Shown: positions 45,175 to 54,500 of the stretch, in pieces
How positions within the stretch are numbered: the first letter of the stretch is position 1
Layout of the letters: every line of letters starts with the position of its first letter
From: JAPLDB01 sp038206355
Lineage (GTDB): Bacteria; Bacteroidota; Bacteroidia; AKYH767-A; 2013-40CM-41-45
Assembly: GCA_038206355.1 (NCBI GenBank)
Contig: JBBRAY010000017.1
Location: forward strand, 1-64,000
Direction: 5' to 3'
Length of the DNA: 64,000 nucleotides
The notes under the pieces: generated by a model
Database searches by the model: none
Told to the model about the DNA's origin: nothing
What the model saw: only the letters and a program-made list of their open reading frames with translations
Position numbers and translations under genes: made by a program

Positions 45175-45717
45175 TTAATTCACGATAAACTTTCCGTTCA
45201 TTTTCTGATAATGGCCGGGATAGGTGCAAATGAAATCATACGTTCCTTTTTCAGGAGCAGGAAAAGTGATCTCTGTTTTTTCTTTCGGCGCCGTCATTTT
45301 TGTTGACACGAGTACCTGTTTCATTTTTGGAACGTAATCGTTATCAGCTCCTGCTTTCATTCCCTCAGGTCCTACTTTTTCGGCAGAACCTTCATCAATA
45401 AGTACAAAATTATGCGACATGGAAACGTCAGTGCTTTCATTGATAAATAAAAGATGGACTGTACTTCCGGCTTTAACACGAAGTTCCTTCAGATCATAAC
45501 TCATATCAGCCATTGAATTTCCCATTGCTTTGAGCGTCACTTCTACAACCGGCGCAGCAGGATCAATTTTAATAGGATCATAAGCAGGACCTTCATCCAT
45601 CAGATTGGAAGGAGCTGCAGTTTCGGGTTCAGCAGGAGCCTGTTTTTGCCCGTTGTTGCTGCAGGATGAGATAAAAAAACATGCTGCAATTGAAATTAAT
45701 GATGCGTACTTTTTCAT
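45175..45717 (-). CDS. Azurin-like cupredoxin lipoprotein
   Basis: A 180-residue lipoprotein (lipobox SSC, C19) with an about 120-residue cupredoxin domain. The blue-copper ligands are present: H102 (SHNF), C164 and H169 (FICTYPGH), M173 (QKMNG). Azurins shuttle single electrons between respiratory or oxidase partners on the periplasmic side. It is 27 nt upstream of the methyltransferase gene on the same strand, but may be functionally unrelated to it. The Ala/Pro/Glu-rich linker (about 21-45) is typical of lipid-anchored forms. Confidence 0.9.
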   Translation of the reverse strand: MKKYASLISIAACFFISSCSNNGQKQAPAEPETAAPSNLMDEGPAYDPIKIDPAAPVVEVTLKAMGNSMADMSYDLKELRVKAGSTVHLLFINESTDVSMSHNFVLIDEGSAEKVGPEGMKAGADNDYVPKMKQVLVSTKMTAPKEKTEITFPAPEKGTYDFICTYPGHYQKMNGKFIVN

Positions 45718-45818
45718 GGTAAAAGAATTTAGCGTATAAAAGTAGTTATAAAATTTATGGTATCAGGAAAGAATCCCCATGGTGAAGTAGCTCAGATTCA
45801 ATTTGTAAAAAAATACAT

Positions 45819-45955
45819 GCAACGAATTTCACTAATTAACACTAAACATACAGAAGACATGAAATTCTTAATAAATTGAATTACACAAATAAGGATCCAA
45901 TTTTGTTAAATAATAACCAACCGATGCATTGGTGTTAATTCGTGAAATTCGTGGC
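45819..45955. repeat. REP-like inverted repeat pair
   Basis: Two 27-nt arms (45819-45845 and 45929-45955) are inverted copies matching at 24 of 27 positions, with about 83 nt between. The core CGAATTTCAC / GTGAAATTCG resembles an intergenic repeat seen in various bacteria (recollection). The 45718-46045 spacer holds nothing else I can support. Confidence 0.65.
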
Positions 45956-46045
45956 AGATCTTTTCAAAACTTATTCACTACCCTTGCTACATACCCTGCC
46001 ACATGAAAATAATTTAAGTAATATTGAACCCCGAATTAAAAATTT

Positions 46046-47584
46046 ATGGTTTCAATAGGCGATCGCTACCTGGCGCTGGAGGATTTAATTGCAATTGTGG
46101 AACAAAACCGTAAAGTTGAGTTGAATGACACAGCTACACGAAGAGTTTACCAGAGCTATTATTTCCTAAAAGAGTTCATCAAGGAAAAACTGATTTACGG
46201 TATTAATACCGGCTTCGGCCCTATGGCCCGTTACCGCATCAATGCTGAAGACCAGGTAGACCTCCAGTTCAACCTCATACGCAGCCATTGCAGCGGAAGC
46301 GGTGCCATGATTGACCCACTTTTTGTAAAAGCAACATTGATTGCACGTCTCAATACCTTGCTTTTGGGCTATTCCGGAATCCATCCTGATGCTGTTGAAT
46401 TGCTGAAGGAGATGATCAACCACGATGTGCTTCCTGTCATATACGAACATGGCGGTTTGGGCGCCAGCGGTGACCTCGTCCAACTTGCACATGTGGCGCT
46501 TTCCATGATCGGCGAAGGAAATGTAATTCATGCTGGCACAGTGAAAAAAACCGCCGACGTATTTGCAAAAGAAAAAATTACTCCGTTGCAAGTTCATATC
46601 AGAGAAGGACTTGCGTTGATGAACGGCACCTCTGCCATGTGCGGAATTGGTGCTTTGAATATCAGCAATGCAAAAAACCTGATGAACTGGTCGGTGGCCA
46701 TTTCATCCATGATCGTAGAACTTGTTGAATCGTATGACGACCACTATTCTTCCGAACTGAATAACGTAAAGCAGCATGAAGGCCAGAGAAAGGTGGCCGG
46801 AATGATGAGGGCATTTCTGGTTGACAGTAAAATGGTGAAGAGCCGTGAAGAGCATCTGTACAACAGAAAGATTGACGAGAATATCCTAAAGGAAAAAGTA
46901 CAGGAATATTATTCCATCCGCTGCGTGCCGCAAATTCTCGGACCGGTTTACGACACCATTGCAAACGCGGAAAAAGTGGTGATGGATGAAATCAATTCAG
47001 TGAATGACAATCCTGTTATTGATTATGAAAATAAAAATGTTTTTCACGGAGGAAATTTTCACGGAGATTATGTGGCATTGGAGATGGACAAACTAAAAAT
47101 TGCCGTTGCCAAACTATCTATGTTGTGCGAACGACAACTTAATTTCCTAATGAACGACCACCTGAACGGAAAGCTTCCGCCTTTTGTAAATCTCGGAAAA
47201 CTCGGATTGAATATCGGCATGCAGGGCACACAGTTTACGGCAACTTCTACCGTTGCAGAAAATCAAATGCTCTCCAACCCGATGTATGTTCACAGCATTC
47301 CAAGCAATAACGACAACCAGGATATCGTAAGTATGGGATCAAATGCTGCGCTGATAGCTGCAAAGGTGATCAACAATTCATTTGAAATAATAGCCATTGA
47401 ATTAATTTCTCTCGTTCAGGCCATTGATTACCTCGGCATTGCAAATAAACTTTCATCAGCATCTAAAGTTGTTTACCATGATGTCAGGAAATTAGTTCCT
47501 GTCTTCAAGAGCGATGAGATCATGTACGAGCGTGTAAAAATTGTAAAGGATTTTTTAAAAAACAATAAGAAAAATCTCAATTGA
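46046..47584 (+). CDS. Tyrosine ammonia-lyase (aromatic lyase, MIO type)
   Basis: A 512-residue enzyme of the HAL/PAL/TAL family. The MIO cofactor triad is A140-S141-G142 (GGLGASGDLVQ). Other family segments are YGINTGFGPMARYRI, NLIRSHCSGSG, SANDNP-like SVNDNPVIDY and HGGNFHGDY. Extended stretches closely resemble the F. johnsoniae enzyme characterised as a tyrosine ammonia-lyase, as I remember its sequence, so I prefer TAL over histidine ammonia-lyase. No hut genes are nearby. It would make 4-coumarate, the starter unit for flexirubin-type pigments. Confidence 0.82.
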   Translation: MVSIGDRYLALEDLIAIVEQNRKVELNDTATRRVYQSYYFLKEFIKEKLIYGINTGFGPMARYRINAEDQVDLQFNLIRSHCSGSGAMIDPLFVKATLIARLNTLLLGYSGIHPDAVELLKEMINHDVLPVIYEHGGLGASGDLVQLAHVALSMIGEGNVIHAGTVKKTADVFAKEKITPLQVHIREGLALMNGTSAMCGIGALNISNAKNLMNWSVAISSMIVELVESYDDHYSSELNNVKQHEGQRKVAGMMRAFLVDSKMVKSREEHLYNRKIDENILKEKVQEYYSIRCVPQILGPVYDTIANAEKVVMDEINSVNDNPVIDYENKNVFHGGNFHGDYVALEMDKLKIAVAKLSMLCERQLNFLMNDHLNGKLPPFVNLGKLGLNIGMQGTQFTATSTVAENQMLSNPMYVHSIPSNNDNQDIVSMGSNAALIAAKVINNSFEIIAIELISLVQAIDYLGIANKLSSASKVVYHDVRKLVPVFKSDEIMYERVKIVKDFLKNNKKNLN

Positions 47585-47629
47585 AATAATGTCGGCTGCT
47601 CCCAATCAACTTTATCAACCTTTTCACCA

Positions 47630-48358
47630 ATGAAATACGCATTAGTCACCGGAGGATCTCGAGGAATCGGCAAGGCCATTTGTCTGAAACTGGCAGAGCT
47701 GGGATATTTTGTGCTCATCAATTATCAGTCAAATAAAAAAGCAGCAGAAGAAACATTAGCTGAAGTAAGAGCAAAAGGAAGTGATGGCGAACTGATGATG
47801 TTTGACGTAGCAGACGAAACCCGGGTGAATGCTGTGCTCGGCGGATGGATTGAAAATCACAAAGAAGAACCAATAGAAATTCTCGTCAACAATGCAGGAA
47901 TAAAAAACGATACTTTGCTGATGTGGATGAGTACGAAGCAATGGAAAGACGTATTGAATACCAGTGTAGATGGTTTCTTTTACGTTACCAAGGTCGTGGT
48001 TCAGGGAATGATCGTAAAGAAGTACGGAAGAATTGTGAACGTTGTTTCATTGTCGGGATTAAAAGGAATGCCGGGACAAGTGAATTATTCCGCTGCAAAA
48101 GCGGCTGTAATAGGCGCTACAAAAGCACTGGCGCAGGAAGTAGGAAGAAGAAACATTACGGTGAATGCTGTTGCTCCGGGATTTATAAGGACGGACATGA
48201 CGAAAGAAATTGACGAGAAAAGTTTCAAGCAATTAATTCCGGTGGCGCGTTTCGGAAACCCTGAAGAAGTCGCAGAAGCCGTTTGTTTCCTTGCATCAGA
48301 AAAAGCGTCGTATATTACAGGGACCATACTAAACGTCAATGGCGGATTGTACACTTAG
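47630..48358 (+). CDS. fabG: 3-oxoacyl-ACP reductase (SDR)
   Basis: A 242-residue short-chain dehydrogenase with the NADP motif GGSRGIGKA (7-16), NNAG near 90, catalytic Ser and Y-x3-K (YSAAKAA), and the VAPGFIRTDM loop. It reduces 3-oxoacyl-ACP during chain elongation. It is 45 nt after the ammonia-lyase and 35 nt before the ketosynthase, so it probably belongs to polyene synthesis rather than primary metabolism. Confidence 0.88.
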   Translation: MKYALVTGGSRGIGKAICLKLAELGYFVLINYQSNKKAAEETLAEVRAKGSDGELMMFDVADETRVNAVLGGWIENHKEEPIEILVNNAGIKNDTLLMWMSTKQWKDVLNTSVDGFFYVTKVVVQGMIVKKYGRIVNVVSLSGLKGMPGQVNYSAAKAAVIGATKALAQEVGRRNITVNAVAPGFIRTDMTKEIDEKSFKQLIPVARFGNPEEVAEAVCFLASEKASYITGTILNVNGGLYT

Positions 48359-48388
48359 TCACATAATCACTTAATCACGTAGTCACTT
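48357..48388 (+). repeat. Octanucleotide tandem repeat before ketosynthase
   Basis: Four 8-nt units (AGTCACAT, AATCACTT, AATCACGT, AGTCACTT) begin at the fabG stop and fill almost the whole spacer up to 5 nt before the ketosynthase ATG. Confidence 0.65.
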
Positions 48389-48393
48389 CCAAA

Positions 48394-49617
48394 ATGAACA
48401 GAGTAGTAATAACAGGCATGGGGGTTTATTCCTGCCTGGGGAAAAATTTAGAAGAGGTTCGCAATTCTTTATACACAGGGAAATCAGGTATTGGTTTTGA
48501 TCCCGAAAGAAAAGCGTTTGGATTTCGATCAGGTCTAACAGGTATTGTAGAAAAACCACAACTGAAAGGAAAACTGGACCGCAGGCTGAGAATTGGATTG
48601 GCAGAAGAAGGAGAATACGCATACCTCTCTACCCTCGAAGCATTGGCAAACGCAAAGCTTGATACTGAATATCTTGATTCTCATGAAGCAGGAATTATTT
48701 TCGGTAACGATAGTTCTGCACTTGCTGTAGTTGAAGCAACAGATACCATCCGTTTGAAAAAGGATACTACGCTTTTGGGATCTGGGTCTATTTTTCAGAG
48801 TATGAACTCAACGGTGAACATGAACCTTGCAACAATTTTCAAACTGAAAGGAATTAATTTCACCGTGAGTGCAGCTTGTGCAAGTGGATCTCATGCGGCA
48901 GGATTGGGATTTTTATTTATCAAAGAAGGTTACCAGGACATAGTAATCTGTGGCGGTGCGCAAGAAGTAAATATGTATTCGATGGGAAGTTTCGATGGAC
49001 TCAGTGCATTCTCCATCAGGGAAAATGAACCGGCAAAAGCTTCACGGCCGTTTGATAAATCACGTGATGGATTAATTCCAAGTGGCGGAGCGGCAACAAT
49101 TGTACTGGAAAGTTTAGAGAGCGCTCAAAGACGAGGTGCGAATATTCTCGGAGAAATTATCGGATACGGATTTTCATCCAACGGCGACCATATCTCCAAT
49201 CCCAACGTTGACGGGCCATACCGTTCACTGATGCGCGCCATGAAACAATCCGGTCTAAATATTTCTGACATTGACTATATCAATGCACATGCGACTTCCA
49301 CTCCCAATGGTGATATGTTTGAAGCACGCGCTATTGATAAACTTTGCGGTGACGTAAAAACAGCTGTCAGTTCTACCAAATCAATGACAGGCCATGAATG
49401 CTGGATGGCAGGTGCAAGTGAAATTGTTTATTCATTGCTGATGATGCGCGATTCTTTTGTTGCGCCCAACATCAACTTCGAAACTCCTGATGAAGATTCG
49501 GCCAAGCTCAACATTATTGCGAAAACACTCGATAAGAATATTGATATTTTTCTATCCAACTCGTTTGGATTTGGAGGAACCAATTCGACAATTATCGTAA
49601 AGAAATTCAGAAATTAA
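48394..49617 (+). CDS. Beta-ketoacyl-ACP synthase
   Basis: A 407-residue thiolase-fold condensing enzyme of the KAS I/II type. The catalytic triad is complete: C162 (AACASGSHAAG), H299 (NAHATSTPNGD) and H334 (MTGHECW). It condenses malonyl-ACP with the growing chain; in this cluster it would extend the 4-coumaroyl starter. As its Cys is present it is not a chain-length factor, and no second ketosynthase gene is visible here. Confidence 0.9.
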   Translation: MNRVVITGMGVYSCLGKNLEEVRNSLYTGKSGIGFDPERKAFGFRSGLTGIVEKPQLKGKLDRRLRIGLAEEGEYAYLSTLEALANAKLDTEYLDSHEAGIIFGNDSSALAVVEATDTIRLKKDTTLLGSGSIFQSMNSTVNMNLATIFKLKGINFTVSAACASGSHAAGLGFLFIKEGYQDIVICGGAQEVNMYSMGSFDGLSAFSIRENEPAKASRPFDKSRDGLIPSGGAATIVLESLESAQRRGANILGEIIGYGFSSNGDHISNPNVDGPYRSLMRAMKQSGLNISDIDYINAHATSTPNGDMFEARAIDKLCGDVKTAVSSTKSMTGHECWMAGASEIVYSLLMMRDSFVAPNINFETPDEDSAKLNIIAKTLDKNIDIFLSNSFGFGGTNSTIIVKKFRN

Positions 49618-49640
49618 ATTTAACCAGGGATCCTGTTTAA

Positions 49641-51062
49641 TCACCGGCACACCACCAGTTTTTTTGTGATGATTCCCCTATCAGTTTTCACGTTGACAAA
49701 ATAAATCCCTGCCCCAAAGGCACCAATGTCAATTTCGTTTTTTATACCTGTCCTTATTACTCCCTTGTAAACTTCCTTCTGTAGGATATTAAATACTGAA
49801 ATATCCATGATCTTATCCGGGAACAATACACTTTCCAATACCAATTGAAATTTCCCCATATTGGGATTTGGGAACACCTGCATCATTTCCTGAAGTGAAA
49901 TGTCATTGGTACCAATCACGGAACAAAGTCCGCTAACCTGAACCGGAGAAGTCGCACTGGTATTATTTCCATTTCCCAATTGACCGTATGAATTGTCTCC
50001 CCACGTCCATACCGTTCCGTCATTTTTCAAAACCGTAGAACTGATTTGATTACCCTGCATGGATATTACAGTACTTATGGTATTAACCTGTACAAAAGTG
50101 CTGGTACTTGTAGTTGTTCCATTTCCCAATTCACCCCAGTCATTGGTTCCGCAGGCCCAATAGGTTCCGTTATTCTTAAGTACCATTGCATGCTTACCGC
50201 CGGCTTCAATGGCAACAATACCGGTTAATGATAAGGCTTGCACAGGAACATTATATGCATTTGCAAAAACGCCCGTACCCATTTGACCTTCGTTATTATC
50301 TCCCCATCCCCACACAGTACCGTCACTTTTTAATGCCATAGAATGGGCCACATCGCCTGATATCGCTATTACATTATCTAATCCGCTTACCTGAACCGGT
50401 ACATTGCTGTTTGTATTATTTCCGTTTCCAAGCTGTCCGTAATTATTATCGCCGGTACACCAAACAGTTCCGTTATTCTTCAGAAAAATACTGTGGTTGG
50501 TACCTGCAGCTATTGCACTTACCTCACTCAAAGCGGTTACCTGAACAGGTGTATTTGTATTTGTGGTACTTCCATTTCCAAACTGACCAATATCATTACT
50601 GCCCCATGCCCAAACTGTTCCATCATTCCTTATGGCAAGTGAATGTCCGTTCGCGGCTGCGATTGCGACAATACCTGTCAGAGAATTTACATGAACTGGA
50701 ACGTTGCTGTTTGAATTGGTACCATTACCAAGCTGGCCATAAAGATTAAATCCCCAAGCCCAAACTGAACCATCATTTTTCAATGCCAGGGAATGAAAAA
50801 CTCCAGCAGCGACAGCTTTTACATCTGTAAGTGTACTCACCTGAACAGGAACATTGCTGCTTGTAGTTGTTCCATTTCCTAGTTGACCATAAGAATTATC
50901 TCCCCACGAACGTACGCTGTTATTGGTGCACAAAGCAAGCGAATGATATGAACCACCGGCAATTGACTGTGACCATGAATTACCGGTTGAAATCAAATTT
51001 ATCAGTAGAATAAAAATGATTGCTGAAAATCCTGACGATAATGATTGTAGTTTTTTATTCAT
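49641..51062 (-). CDS. T9SS cargo with RCC1-type propeller
   Basis: A 473-residue secreted protein. ATG 51062 (MNKKLQSLSSG) is preferred to a frame starting 48 nt earlier. It carries about seven RCC1-like repeats of roughly 50 residues, each with HSLALKNDGxVWAWGxNxxGQLGNG-type text, forming a seven-bladed propeller. A T9SS type A tail starts at VFPNPNMG. RCC1 propellers bind proteins or DNA; here it is extracellular. It sits on the opposite strand in the middle of the pigment genes, with converging ends toward the ketosynthase. Confidence 0.85.
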   Translation of the reverse strand: MNKKLQSLSSGFSAIIFILLINLISTGNSWSQSIAGGSYHSLALCTNNSVRSWGDNSYGQLGNGTTTSSNVPVQVSTLTDVKAVAAGVFHSLALKNDGSVWAWGFNLYGQLGNGTNSNSNVPVHVNSLTGIVAIAAANGHSLAIRNDGTVWAWGSNDIGQFGNGSTTNTNTPVQVTALSEVSAIAAGTNHSIFLKNNGTVWCTGDNNYGQLGNGNNTNSNVPVQVSGLDNVIAISGDVAHSMALKSDGTVWGWGDNNEGQMGTGVFANAYNVPVQALSLTGIVAIEAGGKHAMVLKNNGTYWACGTNDWGELGNGTTTSTSTFVQVNTISTVISMQGNQISSTVLKNDGTVWTWGDNSYGQLGNGNNTSATSPVQVSGLCSVIGTNDISLQEMMQVFPNPNMGKFQLVLESVLFPDKIMDISVFNILQKEVYKGVIRTGIKNEIDIGAFGAGIYFVNVKTDRGIITKKLVVCR

Positions 51063-51370
51063 TTTAAATGGCTCAATGTATTTATGTATTGCACAATAAT
51101 ACAAATTCAATTTTGTAATTCATTACAAATCCCGGACTTAGTGCATATCAAAATGAAGAGGAGTTGAATGTGTGATCCGAAAAAAATATGACAAGCCAAC
51201 TTTTCAACCGCCGTTTTCAAGTTATGAATTATGAATTTTCATAAATCAGTTCTTGTTTTTAATACCAATCGGGGAATCCTCCGGCTGCGCTTTACTTCCG
51301 CATTTCATACCGGAATTAAGGGGTCATTTTCTTTGAGATAATCAGCGATGGATTTTTAAAAAAAATGATG

Positions 51371-51378
51371 TAGGTTTG
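51371..51378 (+). promoter_or_regulatory. Promoter -7 box (TAGGTTTG) before ACP gene
   Basis: A perfect TAnnTTTG match 31 nt before ATG 51410, with no good TTTG at the -33 distance. The rest of the 51063-51409 spacer shows no gene. Confidence 0.35.
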
Positions 51379-51409
51379 CCGTTCTTCTTCAAATAACAAA
51401 CATTTTGAA

Positions 51410-51661
51410 ATGACAGCAACTGACGAAATTATTACAAAAATAAACGCCTTCCTCGTAGACGAGTTTGAGGTTGAGCCTCAGGCAATTACACCCGCCGCCA
51501 ACCTGAAAGAAACGTTGAACCTCGACAGCTTAGACTATGTGGATCTGGTCGTTGTTATTGAAAGCAATTTCGGCTTTAAGGTAAAAGGAGAGGATTTTGT
51601 CAATATAAAGACCTTTCAGGATTTCTACGACTACATCAACTCTAAAGTAGCGGCTAACTGA
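51410..51661 (+). CDS. Acyl carrier protein
   Basis: An 83-residue four-helix ACP with the phosphopantetheine attachment serine S40 in the LDSLD motif, preceded by LKETLN and followed by YVDLVVVIESNFG. It is shorter in negative charge than housekeeping AcpP and lies 7 nt before an acyltransferase gene, so it is probably the dedicated carrier for the pigment pathway. Confidence 0.9.
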   Translation: MTATDEIITKINAFLVDEFEVEPQAITPAANLKETLNLDSLDYVDLVVVIESNFGFKVKGEDFVNIKTFQDFYDYINSKVAAN

Positions 51662-51668
51662 TTTTCTC

Positions 51669-52553
51669 ATGCCTTCATGGAAAGGTAAATCGCAGGGCGG
51701 ACTTCTCGGATACAAAATATTTGTTTTCATTTTAAAGCTGCACGGATTACGGCTGGCTTATTTTATTCTGAGGTTTGTTGCGTCTTATTACCTTTTATTT
51801 TCTTTCAAAACATTTAAATCTTCCTGGAATTTTTACCGGAGAAAATTGAAGTTTAATTTCTTTAAAAGCATTGCTTCAATTTATTCAAGCTATTATAATC
51901 TCGGCGTTTCATTGCTCGACAAGTTTGCAATGATGGCAGGCATCAAAACAAACTTTACTTTTAAATTTGTCGGAGAAAAATTTCTTCATGAGATGTCAGA
52001 TGCCGGACGTGGTGGTGTACTCATCAGCGGGCATCTCGGAAACTGGGACATGGCCGGAAACATGTTGAGGCGCATTGAAACGAAAGTGAACATTGTACTC
52101 TTCGAAGGTGAAGCCGAACAGATTAAAAAATACATGGAGCAATTCGCAGGAACACCGTACTATAATATTATCTCTGTGAAAAATGATATGTCGCACATTT
52201 TTCAGATTTCAGCGGCGATACAGCGAAATGAATTCATTTGTATTCATGGCGACCGGTTTACAGAGGGAACAAAAACATTTGAAACTGAATTTCTCGGGGA
52301 GAAAGCACTATTTCCTGCAGGAGTATTTCAGATTGCACACAAACTGAAAACGCCTTACACTTTTGTTTATGCGATAAAGGAAAGCTCAAAACATTATCAC
52401 TACTCAGCTACGCAACCAAAAGTAAGCACAACAAGTCCTGAAGATATTTTAAAAGAATACGTTACTTCGCTCGAGGATAAATTAAAACAGTATCCGACGC
52501 AGTGGTTTAATTTTTATGACTTCTGGAGGGAAGGAAGAAAGCAGGCCATGTAA
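51669..52553 (+). CDS. LpxL/HtrB-type acyltransferase
   Basis: A 294-residue membrane-associated lysophospholipid/Kdo2-lipid A acyltransferase homologue. Its N-terminal hydrophobic anchor is at about residues 15-47. The catalytic motif HLGNWD gives H122 and D127, and IHGDRFTEG near 180 matches the family's second motif. In flexirubin and aryl-polyene clusters such enzymes are thought to esterify the polyene acid to a lipid or resorcinol acceptor. It is encoded 7 nt downstream of the ACP gene. Confidence 0.85.
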   Translation: MPSWKGKSQGGLLGYKIFVFILKLHGLRLAYFILRFVASYYLLFSFKTFKSSWNFYRRKLKFNFFKSIASIYSSYYNLGVSLLDKFAMMAGIKTNFTFKFVGEKFLHEMSDAGRGGVLISGHLGNWDMAGNMLRRIETKVNIVLFEGEAEQIKKYMEQFAGTPYYNIISVKNDMSHIFQISAAIQRNEFICIHGDRFTEGTKTFETEFLGEKALFPAGVFQIAHKLKTPYTFVYAIKESSKHYHYSATQPKVSTTSPEDILKEYVTSLEDKLKQYPTQWFNFYDFWREGRKQAM

Positions 52554-52597
52554 AATGTAAGAATTAATATTTAAACGGTAATAAGTAACATTGAGAA

Positions 52598-53053
52598 ATG
52601 GACAAGGAACAAATCTTAGCGAAGGGAGATGAGATCCTAAATTACATTCCGCAACGTCCGCCGTTTGTGATGGTTGACAAGTTGTATGCTTGTGATGAAA
52701 AATTTGTGAGAACGGGATTTCAACCCGCGAAAGAAAATATATTTTCTTCAGGAGGTTTTTTTACCGAGCCCGGGTTGATCGAAAATATGGCTCAGAGCGC
52801 GGCAGCCGGTACGGGATATTTTTTCAAAAGCAGGAATAGGGATGTCCCTGTTGGATTTATCGGTGCCATAAAGGACTTTCAACTATTTCAACTGCCAAAA
52901 ATAAATGAATTGCTGACTACAGAAATTACAGTGGTTGCCGAAGTTATGAATGCTTCCGTCATCAGGGCAAAAATCAGTTATAATGATGTAGAAATTGCGT
53001 CCTGCGAAATGAAAATATTCCTTATGGATACGACGCCGAAGCCCTCCGCGTAA
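52598..53053 (+). CDS. Hotdog-fold 3-hydroxyacyl-ACP dehydratase-like
   Basis: A 151-residue hotdog protein of the FabZ/FabA superfamily, with IPQRPPFVMVDKL at the N-terminus and EPGLIENMAQSAAAGTGYF forming the central helix. The usual FabZ GHFP catalytic His is not visible: the equivalent text reads SGGFFTEPG, with G53 where His would be expected. It is 44 nt after the acyltransferase gene. Dehydration of the polyene intermediates is the likely role, but the missing His leaves room for a binding or altered function. Confidence 0.75.
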   Translation: MDKEQILAKGDEILNYIPQRPPFVMVDKLYACDEKFVRTGFQPAKENIFSSGGFFTEPGLIENMAQSAAAGTGYFFKSRNRDVPVGFIGAIKDFQLFQLPKINELLTTEITVVAEVMNASVIRAKISYNDVEIASCEMKIFLMDTTPKPSA

Positions 53054-53163
53054 GCTGTTCTTTATGGAGCATTTGTGTGAATTTAACTTTGGGAAAAATA
53101 AATTAATCGGTTTATCCGCATACCTTTTTTGTTTTACCTTCGCATACACTAACAAACCACAAG

Positions 53164-54459
53164 ATGAATAAAAATCTACTTCTGTCATTAGTATGTCTGT
53201 TTTCCCTCCTCAGAATTAACGCATATGCACAGCCCGCAGATGCTGAAGTTGCAACATTTGCATCGCCTGCAATGCAGTATTTTTGCCCGGCCCAGATGCC
53301 AATCACTATTAATATTTATAACAATGACCTGGTTGACATTACCGATGTAGCATTAACATGGACCATCGATGGCGTTTCTCAATCTCCCGTTTCATGGTCA
53401 GGTCTGATTGCAGCCGGTGACATCGCTCCCGTTGAACTTACTACTGCTCACGATTTTTTAAGCGGGACCGGTTACAATATCGAAGTTACCATTCAATCAG
53501 TAAATGGAATGGCCGATCCGAATTCCGCAAATGATGTCGGTTCAGAAACATTTACTGCGTACGATGTCTTCATTCCCATTTTTTACTGGAACGGATGTTC
53601 ACTTGAATGCCTGAACTTCACAGATTACATTTCAATACAGTGGTATAAGGATGGAGTACCGGATCCCGATGCTCCTGATAATGCAATTTATACTCCGTCA
53701 CATAGCGGCTCTTACACGATGATAGGTTTGACTTTTGACTCCTGTGACGCAACTACAGACTCATCTATTTTTGTAACTCCGCCTACACATGATATTACTC
53801 CCCTTGGTGTAATTGCCTTTTGTGAAGGCGATTCAGTTGGACTTGTATTCACATCCAGCGAGCAGGTATTTTATTCCTGGAATACAGGAAGCATGGATGA
53901 TACGATTTACGCAAGTATGGATGGATGGTATGCTGTAAACGGAGTTACCGTGTTTTCCTGTCCGGTTATCGACAGCATTTATGTTACCGTTTATCCTACT
54001 CCTGTCGTTTCAATCAGCGACATGAATGATACACTGGTCTCAACATACAGCGGCTTACACCAATGGTATTTTAACGGCAGTCCGATTGGTGGTGCACATG
54101 ATTCCACTTTTGTGCCAACTGCTTCAGGGATTTATTATACCACCGTAACTGATATTAATGGGTGCACAGGAACGTCCAATTCAATCAACTGGATTTTCCC
54201 GGGTATCAGCATTCCTGTTGAAGTGACAGATATCATGATTTATCCGAATCCTGCTAAAGATATAATTAATGTCCGATTCAATAACGGAAATGAAGATCTG
54301 GCGTTGACCATTTTTGATGCTGTTGGCCGCCTTGTCCTGCAAGATGAAATCAATGCAGACAAAACCATCAATATTTCCGGATTAAAAGAAGGTGTTTATC
54401 AGTGTGTGTTTACAGGAGAAAAGGTAAGATTCTCGAAAAAACTGGTGAAGACTTTTTAA
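53164..54459 (+). CDS. T9SS cargo with CARDB/Ig-like domains
   Basis: A 431-residue secreted protein with a signal peptide (cleaved near YAQ, about 23) and a CARDB-like domain (about 28-125; ADAEVATFASP, TWTIDGV). Two Ig-like domains with paired cysteines follow (WYKDG ... SGSYTM; WYFNGSPIGG ... SGIYYTTV). The T9SS type A tail starts at IYPNPAKD (about 360). It probably is a surface adhesion or matrix protein; no catalytic motif is seen. Confidence 0.75.
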   Translation: MNKNLLLSLVCLFSLLRINAYAQPADAEVATFASPAMQYFCPAQMPITINIYNNDLVDITDVALTWTIDGVSQSPVSWSGLIAAGDIAPVELTTAHDFLSGTGYNIEVTIQSVNGMADPNSANDVGSETFTAYDVFIPIFYWNGCSLECLNFTDYISIQWYKDGVPDPDAPDNAIYTPSHSGSYTMIGLTFDSCDATTDSSIFVTPPTHDITPLGVIAFCEGDSVGLVFTSSEQVFYSWNTGSMDDTIYASMDGWYAVNGVTVFSCPVIDSIYVTVYPTPVVSISDMNDTLVSTYSGLHQWYFNGSPIGGAHDSTFVPTASGIYYTTVTDINGCTGTSNSINWIFPGISIPVEVTDIMIYPNPAKDIINVRFNNGNEDLALTIFDAVGRLVLQDEINADKTINISGLKEGVYQCVFTGEKVRFSKKLVKTF

Positions 54460-54500
54460 AGCGGTTTTGGGAATTTGTTATTCCGAAAGTTAATACTCAC

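Noticed and set aside
46046..47584. Histidine ammonia-lyase of the hut pathway
   Set aside because: No hutU, hutI or hutG-type genes are nearby. The sequence resembles the characterised F. johnsoniae tyrosine lyase, and the neighbours are polyene genes.
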